Assembly: GCA_003662645.1 (NCBI GenBank)
Contig: QMYL01000014.1
Location: forward strand, 1 to 10,295
DNA: 10,295 bases
From: Candidatus Bathyarchaeota archaeon
GTDB taxonomy: Archaea; Thermoproteota; Bathyarchaeia; Bathyarchaeales; B26-1
Reading direction: 5' to 3'
In this document: in pieces, positions 1-5,458 of the stretch
Layout of the letters: each line of letters opens with the position of its first letter
Numbering within the stretch: the first letter of the stretch is position 1
Made by a program: the position numbers and the translations under genes
The notes under the pieces: model-generated
Database searches by the model: none
Told to the model about the DNA's origin: nothing
What the model saw: the letters and a program-made list of their open reading frames with translations, nothing else

Positions 1-1
1 A

Positions 2-784
2 GGTCGGGCTCAGGGCCTCCACTCGCCGGATTCATACTTGATAGATGGTTTTGAGTGGTGGGCAACATACGAGTCGAAGAGGGTTATAGTCACGAGTAAC
101 TCGATGAAGTGGGAGTTACAGAACCACTTCCACCTCCCACCGGATAAGATAGATGTCATACCGAACGCCATAGACCCAACCAAATACCAGAAGAACTTCA
201 ACCGTGAGTTGGTGAGAGGGAGATATGGGATATCACCCAACGAGAGGCTCGTCCTGTTCATCGGAAGGCTGGTCCCACAAAAGGGGGTTGAATACCTTAT
301 TAGGGCTGTCCCATTAATATTGAAGGAGCATCCGGAAGCTAGGTTTGTTATAGTTGGGGAGGGCTGGTCTAGGGATAACTTGGAGAGGCTAGCCCTCTCG
401 ATGGGCTATAAGGATAGAATACAGTTCAGGGGCTTCATCCCGGATCATGAGCTGATAAACCTAACATTAAGCGCCGATGTGCTGGTTGTCCCGTCAACCT
501 ATGAACCCTTCGGCATAGTAGCCCTAGAAGGGATGGCCGCCGGAGTTCCCGTTGTAGCCAGCAATATCGGCGGGTTGGCCGAGATAATCGAGCACGACCA
601 TACGGGAGTCCTCGTATACCCAAAGGACCCAAACTCAATAGCTTGGGGCGTAAATAGGGTCCTCTCAGACCCTGGCTACTCGAGGTGGCTTACCCAAAAC
701 GCTAAAAAGAGGATAGAGGAGATATATAGTTGGAACGTTGTGGCGAAGAAGACCTTAGAAACCTATGAAACCGCCATGGGATGA
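2..784 (+). CDS. GT-B glycosyltransferase, archaeal glycogen-synthase type (C-terminal part; 5' end outside window)
   Basis: This reading frame is open to the left edge, so the gene is partial; 260 residues are visible, against a usual 400-450 for the family. It starts in the N-terminal domain with the conserved stretch GRAQGLHSPDSY, followed by DGFEWWATYES. In archaeal glycogen-synthase-like enzymes this follows the H-S/A-T-E-x-GR motif. The C-terminal Rossmann domain then shows FIGRLVPQKG (R89 and K94, the usual nucleotide-phosphate contacts) and the E-x7-E motif YEPFGIVALE (E168, E176). The family transfers glucosyl units from ADP- or UDP-glucose to a growing alpha-glucan in the cytoplasm; the exact donor cannot be read here. 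A small winged-helix gene overlaps or closely follows its 3' end. A second, more divergent paralogue lies on the opposite strand at 2188-3609. The family call is firm, but glycogen synthase versus another GT4 specificity is less certain. Confidence 0.85.
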   Translation, partial: GRAQGLHSPDSYLIDGFEWWATYESKRVIVTSNSMKWELQNHFHLPPDKIDVIPNAIDPTKYQKNFNRELVRGRYGISPNERLVLFIGRLVPQKGVEYLIRAVPLILKEHPEARFVIVGEGWSRDNLERLALSMGYKDRIQFRGFIPDHELINLTLSADVLVVPSTYEPFGIVALEGMAAGVPVVASNIGGLAEIIEHDHTGVLVYPKDPNSIAWGVNRVLSDPGYSRWLTQNAKKRIEEIYSWNVVAKKTLETYETAMG

Positions 785-1064
785 AGCCCCTATGAACCAA
801 CCCTCGGAACCATCCGATTTCCTCAAGATACCGGATGAAATCTTCTTTCTATGCATGTTGCACAACATAGGTGCAACGGCCCCTGAGAAGTCTCTTTCAG
901 TTGAGGAGATATCGACCTGGACAGCCTTGGAGCCGCCGAAGGTTAGGGAGAACCTGCGGAAGTTAATTGAGGCAAACTACGTCAGCGTAATCAATGCTGG
1001 TGGAATGGAGAAGTACCACGTCACGACGGATGGTATCCGGAAAGTCCTGAGCATGTACAGTTAA
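765..1064 (+). CDS. Small winged-helix DNA-binding protein
   Basis: A 99-residue protein (90 if it starts at the second ATG, 792) whose residues 45-99 read as a winged helix. SVEEISTWTALEPPKVRENL gives two helices with an amphipathic recognition helix, then KLIEANYVSVI leads to a two-strand wing around NAGGMEKYHV, and TTDGIRKVL closes. The pattern is that of archaeal MarR/ArsR-like or ScpB-like small regulators, but I cannot name a specific family. If the first ATG is used, the gene overlaps the 3' end of the glycosyltransferase by 20 bases; with ATG 792 there is a 7-base gap. Neither start has a strong ribosome binding site, so translation may be coupled to the upstream gene. Co-transcription with that gene is likely. 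It converges on galT with 19 bases between the stop codons. Reality as a gene is fairly sure; role as a transcription regulator is inference. Confidence 0.7.
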   Translation: MKPPWDEAPMNQPSEPSDFLKIPDEIFFLCMLHNIGATAPEKSLSVEEISTWTALEPPKVRENLRKLIEANYVSVINAGGMEKYHVTTDGIRKVLSMYS

Positions 1065-1083
1065 GAGCCGGAGAGCTGGAGGC

Positions 1084-2154
1084 TTAAAGATGACGTTGGG
1101 AACCCGTTAAGGCTTCCTCCTCCCTCTCAGCTGCCTCCCTCAAGTTAACCGCCGCAGCCTCAGGGGACATGACATTTATGTAGACCCCGGTGCTCTTCTC
1201 GAAACCTGCCCATATCGCCAGCCTCGGGTAGACCTCAATATGCCAGTGGTAGGCTGCATCCGGAACCATGTGGAAGCCGAAATTATAGGATGGATCGTTA
1301 AGCAGCCTATTCAAAGCGCCGAGGCAGACCCTCATGGCTAGGGCCAAATCTTCAGTTTCGGTCTCGGTCATATCGGTTATCACGCCCTGATGTCTCCTCG
1401 GGAATATCCAGAACTCAAAGGGATGTATGCTGGCCCAAGGTGTGAAGGCGATGAAGCTATCATTCTCCCATATGAAGCGTGGGCCTTCCCTCTCCCTCTC
1501 TAGGATACTGCAGAAGGCGCATTCACTATACTTGCTATAGTGTTCCCTTGCCGCCTCCAACTCTTCACCTACAAGCCTCGGGATTGTGGGGGTGGCTATT
1601 ATCTGGGTGTGGGCGTGTGATAGTGAGGCCCCGGCGTCTACCCCGTGGTTCCTAAAGATCGAGACATACCCCACGTAGGGTTTAGCTATGAGCTGGCTGA
1701 ACCGGTCCTTGTAAGCGTTTATTACGTGGATTAGCTGGGAGATCCTAGCTACGCCTGGGTGTTCATCGTGGTTGGGGGACTCAACCACAACCTCATGGTT
1801 GCCTAGGGCGTCCCTGGATGTATAATCCCTCCACCGCTTCTTCTCGATGTCTCTCTCAGAACCCTCAACTCTCGGCGGTGTGAAGGCTGGATATAGGTTC
1901 GGTATACACCTTACAAGCCATCCCTTGTGGCGGAAGCCGTCGCGATCCCTCTCCTTAACGATCTCACCGTCTGACTCTATGTAAACTAGGATGGCTGGCG
2001 GTGTCATGTGTTCATTCCCTGGACAGAAGGGGCAGACGGCCCCCCTCCTGACCTCCCTCTCCCTTACGAAGTCTGTTGGCCTCCGTTTCCTCCCCGTTGC
2101 TATGACGACCCATCTATCGATTAGGTAGTCCTTCCTCATCTCGTTAGTCGACAT
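1084..2154 (-). CDS. galT: Galactose-1-phosphate uridylyltransferase
   Basis: HIT-superfamily enzyme of the Leloir pathway, exchanging UMP between UDP-glucose and galactose 1-phosphate in the cytoplasm. At 356 residues it has the usual length. A CPFCPGN motif (C41, C44) supplies the first zinc ligands. SLSHAHTQIIATP carries the H180-A-H182 pair, equivalent to the His-Pro-His site where the second His is the uridylylated nucleophile. A second Cys pair, CAFC, is at 212-215, and YHWHIEVYPR (H303, H305) matches the C-terminal HxH block. ATG 2154 is preferred over the upstream in-frame TTG 2163, because a TATA-like CTTTAATAGT sits about 26 bases upstream, giving a leaderless transcript. GAGG three bases before ATG 2154 could also help. 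It follows the glycosyltransferase on the same strand by about 33 bases, so an operon is likely; both genes then draw on hexose phosphates and nucleotide sugars. No galactokinase or UDP-galactose epimerase is in the window. Confidence 0.93.
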   Translation of the reverse strand: MSTNEMRKDYLIDRWVVIATGRKRRPTDFVREREVRRGAVCPFCPGNEHMTPPAILVYIESDGEIVKERDRDGFRHKGWLVRCIPNLYPAFTPPRVEGSERDIEKKRWRDYTSRDALGNHEVVVESPNHDEHPGVARISQLIHVINAYKDRFSQLIAKPYVGYVSIFRNHGVDAGASLSHAHTQIIATPTIPRLVGEELEAAREHYSKYSECAFCSILEREREGPRFIWENDSFIAFTPWASIHPFEFWIFPRRHQGVITDMTETETEDLALAMRVCLGALNRLLNDPSYNFGFHMVPDAAYHWHIEVYPRLAIWAGFEKSTGVYINVMSPEAAAVNLREAAEREEEALTGSQRHL

Positions 2155-2175
2155 ATTCCTCAACCCAGAGGGTTT

Positions 2176-2185
2176 ACTATTAAAG
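2176..2185 (-). promoter_or_regulatory. Possible internal TATA box for galT
   Basis: On the minus strand CTTTAATAGT lies just after the stop codon of the upstream glycosyltransferase. Its centre is about 26 bases from ATG 2154, the spacing expected for a leaderless archaeal transcript. This would allow galT to be expressed apart from its operon partner. It is a short AT-rich match only. Confidence 0.3.
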
Positions 2186-2187
2186 AG

Positions 2188-3609
2188 TTATAGAAGTTGA
2201 GATGCTGTTGGGAGCAGTAGGTCTTCCAGGTCCCTCTTTATATCGTCCACTCTCCCATCGAAGAGGTAGGTGTAGATCTCCTTGTGGGCGTCAGCTCTCT
2301 TCTCCCAATCCCATACTTTCTCAGCGGCCTCCCTGCAGTTCCTGCTGAGCTCCTCAGACTTGACGCCCTTATATTCACCCTTATAGAACTGGTATATCTT
2401 CTCAGCTGTTTCATGTATGTCGTATGGGTTTATCCATATTCCGTTGAAGCCGTCTATGACCTTCTCTCGCAGTCCCCCCACACCGACGGCTGGGACGACC
2501 CCACACGCCATAGCCTCGAGGTCGACCTGTCCCTGCGGTTCATACCTGGATGGGGAGATTAGGAGGTGCCAGGAGTTTATGACCTTCACCTTCTCATCGG
2601 CGTTGTAGAAGGTGTTATCTATGAAGATTACATCATCGAGCTTCATCTTGTGTATCTTATCTAGGAGAGTTAGGTAGTAGGGGTTCTGTGTATCGGTCTT
2701 CGTGACTATGTGAAATTTTATCTCCGGTATCCTCCTCAGCAGAAGCGAGGCCAACTCCGGTATTATGTCTATCCCCTTAACTGGGCTGCACCTGCCGATG
2801 AAGCCGATCTTGAAGCCCTCCCTCTCAACGTTACTTAGGGGTCTATAGTGCTCAGTGTCAACCCCATGGTATATCGCGAAGACCTTATCCTCAACCTTAC
2901 CGAACTTGACGCCGTGAGCCCTAAGACCGAACAGATACTCCTTCCTGTGGATCCTACTTACCGTGAACAGGGCCGAATCCGGCTGCCTCATCAGTATCCT
3001 GTAGGTTAGGGGGAACTCTAGGTCCCTCAGAAGCCTAAGTCCGGAGTAGAAGGAGCTGGCGAAGTCTCCCTTAACTCTGAAGTCGAACTCCTCAAAGTCC
3101 AGCTTTTCCGATGTTCCGGAGAGGTTCTTGTGCCATATGCCTCCTCTCCTTCCGGGTTCCGTTGAGTGGAGGAATATCGCCTGAACTAGGTCTGGGTGCA
3201 TCCAAGCGAAGAGTGCGCTCCTTAGGTACGACATCCAGTCGTGTGGTGAGAATATGTCGGCTAGGGACATCCTGTAGGGTGATGGTACCGAGGCGAAGTT
3301 TGTGAAGTACCTTGGAACCATGTATATCTCTGATGGAGATAGATACCCAACATCTATACCATACTGCCTAAGTATGTCGAACGTCCATGCGTACGCCACA
3401 TCCAGGTCAACATCGGTTGAGGGCCTCCTAATTATCACGCCCTTGTAATCCTCCCTTGTCGGTAGGTCTTCCCTGAAGCGCATGGAGAAGGTCTTAACCT
3501 CGAAGCCCCTCTTTAGGAGGCGTGGGTATAGGTTGTTGTGGAAGGTTGCTAACCCCCCTACCGCCCCTATGCCAGCCTCGTAGCAGTCAACCCTCAACCG
3601 TATCTCCAT
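2188..3609 (-). CDS. Glycogen-synthase-like glycosyltransferase (GT-B, GT5/GT4 type)
   Basis: A complete 473-residue cytoplasmic GT-B enzyme expected to elongate an alpha-1,4-glucan from a nucleotide-glucose donor. The N-terminal domain has the glycine loop GAVGGLATF (15-23), SPHDWMS (121-127) and LHSTEPGR (147-154), blocks typical of archaeal glycogen synthases. The C-terminal domain begins with YHGVD (247-251) and GFIGRCSPVKG (269-279, R273 and K278). It contains the E-x7-E motif YEPQGQVDLE (E357, E365) and GVGGLREKV. One oddity is that the Lys of the bacterial K-x-G-G-L loop is replaced by Ala (A16-V-G-G-L). Start ATG 3609 is supported by GAGGATG at 3614-3620 and a TATA box about 50 bases upstream. 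It is the first gene of a probable operon with galT and is divergent from the winged-helix/DUF5752 gene. Donor and acceptor specificity cannot be read; a trehalose or other glucoside synthase is a less likely alternative. Confidence 0.82.
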   Translation of the reverse strand: MEIRLRVDCYEAGIGAVGGLATFHNNLYPRLLKRGFEVKTFSMRFREDLPTREDYKGVIIRRPSTDVDLDVAYAWTFDILRQYGIDVGYLSPSEIYMVPRYFTNFASVPSPYRMSLADIFSPHDWMSYLRSALFAWMHPDLVQAIFLHSTEPGRRGGIWHKNLSGTSEKLDFEEFDFRVKGDFASSFYSGLRLLRDLEFPLTYRILMRQPDSALFTVSRIHRKEYLFGLRAHGVKFGKVEDKVFAIYHGVDTEHYRPLSNVEREGFKIGFIGRCSPVKGIDIIPELASLLLRRIPEIKFHIVTKTDTQNPYYLTLLDKIHKMKLDDVIFIDNTFYNADEKVKVINSWHLLISPSRYEPQGQVDLEAMACGVVPAVGVGGLREKVIDGFNGIWINPYDIHETAEKIYQFYKGEYKGVKSEELSRNCREAAEKVWDWEKRADAHKEIYTYLFDGRVDDIKRDLEDLLLPTASQLL

Positions 3610-3613
3610 GGAG

Positions 3614-3620
3614 CATCCTC
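3614..3620 (-). promoter_or_regulatory. Ribosome binding site of the glycosyltransferase
   Basis: GAGGATG on the minus strand, with GAGG seven bases before ATG 3609. It pairs partly with the conserved archaeal 16S 3' end and fixes the start codon. Confidence 0.5.
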
Positions 3621-3658
3621 AACCGAACCTCGTAGATATAGAGATCACTTCACTAACG

Positions 3659-3668
3659 CTTTTATATC
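3659..3668. promoter_or_regulatory. TATA box in the divergent glycosyltransferase/regulator intergenic region
   Basis: CTTTTATATC on the plus strand, read as GATATAAAAG on the minus strand, is the best TATA match in this 157-base region. For the minus-strand glycosyltransferase it predicts transcription starting near 3637, leaving a leader of about 27 bases that contains the GAGGATG site. Because the element is nearly symmetric it could also serve the plus strand, giving a leader of about 75 bases for the regulator gene. A 6-base inverted repeat (ATCACT at 3644-3649, AGTGAT at 3678-3683) is centred exactly on it and may be an operator. Confidence 0.55.
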
Positions 3669-3738
3669 TAACCCTGGAGTGATGGGTGAAAAGGAGGACT
3701 TATGTAACCCGTACAACTCCCAACAGCGTCTGATAAGC

Positions 3739-3746
3739 ATTATTAA
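3739..3746 (+). promoter_or_regulatory. Possible TATA box for the winged-helix/DUF5752 gene
   Basis: ATTATTAA is centred about 25 bases before ATG 3767, the spacing for a leaderless archaeal transcript. No ribosome binding site precedes that ATG, which fits leaderless translation. It is a weak match to the consensus. Confidence 0.35.
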
Positions 3747-3766
3747 GATGTAACAGCCTTTAAATT

Positions 3767-4339
3767 ATGGAGGATGAGAATATACCAACCCTAAGCCAGG
3801 CTAAAATTAACATATTGAGGGTTCTATGGGAGGCGGATAAACCCCTAACCCTGAAGGAGATATCGGTGAGAGCGGGAGTTAAACCTCGCTCAGCAAATAT
3901 GCACCTCCTAAATTTGAGGATGATGGGCTACGTTGAGACCCCGAGAAGGGGGTTCTACGCGTTAACAGATGAGGGTAAGGCAGCATTAGGGTTACCAAGG
4001 GTGGATGGGGAGGGGGCTAGGAGGATCCTCGGCGAGGTTCCACCTGAGAAGGCTTTCCACTTCTACTTAAAGATCGGTAGCCCCCTCGGCTTATCGGCAA
4101 GGAGCCTAACCCAATTCTGCGAGATGGTAAAGACCATAAATATAAAGTCTATAGAGTTCCATACGGCGCGTGGAGACTTCGAGTTATGGATTCACTTCCT
4201 CGGCGATGTTGAATTGGCGAAGAGGATCAGATTGCTCAGGGAGAAGGGTTTATCCGGCGAGGAGCTTAGAGGGAAGCTCTACAAGATCATCAAGTCGCGT
4301 TGCGAAGAGCTTAGGAGGATAGTTCAGAAAGGGACCTGA
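3767..4339 (+). CDS. Winged-helix protein with C-terminal DUF5752-like domain, putative regulator
   Basis: A 190-residue two-domain protein. Residues 10-75 form a winged helix: QAKINILRVLWEADKPLTLK, EISVRAGVKPRSANMHLLNL as the helix-turn-helix, RMMGYVETPRRGFYALTDEG as strand and wing. Residues 92-185 match my memory of the uncharacterised archaeal/bacterial domain DUF5752. The most telling blocks are KIGSPLGLSARSL, then KSIEFHTARGDFELWI, then FLGDVELAKRI and the helical tail GLSGEELRGKLYKIIKSR. The start ATG 3767 has no ribosome binding site and is probably leaderless. The gene is divergent from the glycosyltransferase-galT operon, a common layout for a local regulator, and ends two bases from the convergent unknown gene. 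A role as ligand-sensing regulator, with the DUF5752 part as sensor, is inference. The winged-helix assignment is firm; the DUF5752 assignment is moderate. Confidence 0.8.
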   Translation: MEDENIPTLSQAKINILRVLWEADKPLTLKEISVRAGVKPRSANMHLLNLRMMGYVETPRRGFYALTDEGKAALGLPRVDGEGARRILGEVPPEKAFHFYLKIGSPLGLSARSLTQFCEMVKTINIKSIEFHTARGDFELWIHFLGDVELAKRIRLLREKGLSGEELRGKLYKIIKSRCEELRRIVQKGT

Positions 4340-4341
4340 CG

Positions 4342-5304
4342 CTAGATGTGGCACCTAACAGATGAGGTTACCTCCTTAACGAAGTTCTCGAACGCATCCT
4401 CATCTAGGGTTCTCTTTAAGAAGACCGGTCTGGATATATGCGACGATAGGGTTAATGTGTAGATTCTGTTAAGGTTTGAACAATACCACGTTAGGTTTGT
4501 GTAGAGTGAGCTTCTCCGCGTTGTTAAACCCGTTACAGCCACACCCCTCCTGAGGTATGCGATGTGTCCACGGAACCTCCTAGGCTTCGACTCCTGAAAC
4601 TTTATACCCCTATACCTCCTCTTCAACTCTTTCATGTAGTTCTTCTCGAACCACCTTTTAGGGTTCTTATAGTCCTTGAAACGGACATTCGCCATCGAGA
4701 AGTACTCCACCAATACCTCCCTCCTCGACTCGGTGAAGGGAGTCAACTTCTGCTCTGAGAGTAGGATGTGAGCCCTCCCAAGAGTTATCTTCCTATCGGT
4801 TAACATGAAGGTGTTTGGAGCCTCGAAGCGGAAGCCCATTATGGACCATACGTTAGAGCCCTCGCTGTGGCACTTCATGGAGTTTACCATCCTCTCCACG
4901 GTGTCCCGGACATCCTCGTCTGGGGAGGTGAGCATGAAACGGCAGATTATTATCCTCCCGCTCTCTTCGCAGCACCAGAGGTAGATGGATTCATCGAAGT
5001 TCGTCTTCAAACTCATGAAATAGCTGTTATGTTGATTTATGAAGGTTGTGCTCTTCCGTTTTACGTGTATCTTCCTCTTTACGGATTTCTCTATCTTCTT
5101 CAGCAGATCGTCGGCAACCTCCTCGATGGGCTTCACCTTTTTGGGTTTCTTATCCTTAAAGGACTGCCACCTCAGCTCTAGGAGTAGCCTATCGGAGCTG
5201 AACCTCATATACCCAGTCTTCGCATCCCCTCCCTCCCTAGTGAAACGCAGATCCTCAGGTATCTCGAAGTTGAAGCCGTTCCAACCGAACTCAATGAACT
5301 TCAA
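4342..5304 (-). CDS. Uncharacterised protein with two tandem W-x-C...C-H repeats
   Basis: I do not recognise a named family. The 320-residue protein is an internal duplication. Each half opens with F-x-F-E-x-P (F11-x-F13-E14-x-P16; F158-x-F160-E161-x-P163). It then has a beta-rich stretch and a basic helix, W-x-C-x4-R-I (W110, C112, R117; W273, C275, R280), and ends in S-[MV]-[KR]-C-H (C145-H146; C318-H319). There is no signal peptide or membrane segment and the protein is strongly basic, so it is probably cytoplasmic. The Cys/His pairs could bind a metal or form disulphides. The start is taken as TTG 5304 because GGAGG lies eight bases before it; a further in-frame TTG at 5319 would add five residues but lacks a spaced site. 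It converges on the winged-helix/DUF5752 gene with two bases between stops and is divergent from trm1. Function is unknown. Confidence 0.75.
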   Translation of the reverse strand: MKFIEFGWNGFNFEIPEDLRFTREGGDAKTGYMRFSSDRLLLELRWQSFKDKKPKKVKPIEEVADDLLKKIEKSVKRKIHVKRKSTTFINQHNSYFMSLKTNFDESIYLWCCEESGRIIICRFMLTSPDEDVRDTVERMVNSMKCHSEGSNVWSIMGFRFEAPNTFMLTDRKITLGRAHILLSEQKLTPFTESRREVLVEYFSMANVRFKDYKNPKRWFEKNYMKELKRRYRGIKFQESKPRRFRGHIAYLRRGVAVTGLTTRRSSLYTNLTWYCSNLNRIYTLTLSSHISRPVFLKRTLDEDAFENFVKEVTSSVRCHI

Positions 5305-5312
5305 TGTATGTT

Positions 5313-5317
5313 CCTCC
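5313..5317 (-). promoter_or_regulatory. Ribosome binding site deciding the TTG 5304 start
   Basis: GGAGG on the minus strand lies eight bases before TTG 5304 and overlaps the alternative TTG at 5319. Its position favours the downstream start. Confidence 0.5.
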
Positions 5318-5386
5318 AATCCCCATTTAGGTTGCGACGGGAACCGGATAACCCTCCTCCATTAAAATTGTAATATGGTAGGGTAA

Positions 5387-5400
5387 AAAGATATATCTTT
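5387..5400. promoter_or_regulatory. Palindromic TATA element shared by trm1 and the divergent unknown gene
   Basis: AAAGATATATCTTT is a perfect 14-base palindrome in the middle of the 154-base region between the two divergent starts. TATA-binding protein binds such near-symmetric sites in either orientation. Starts about 26 bases away would fall near 5420 for trm1 and near 5368 for the minus-strand gene, leaving leaders of roughly 40 and 65 bases. Confidence 0.5.
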
Positions 5401-5458
5401 AGTAGGGTTTACCCTTCCGTGAAGAAATGGGACCGCCTGCAAAGAGAGTAGTTCTGGG

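Noticed and set aside
4867..5365. Plus-strand open frames across the duplicated unknown gene
   Set aside because: The minus-strand frame has internal repeats, a placed ribosome site and gene-like composition; the plus-strand frames have none of these.
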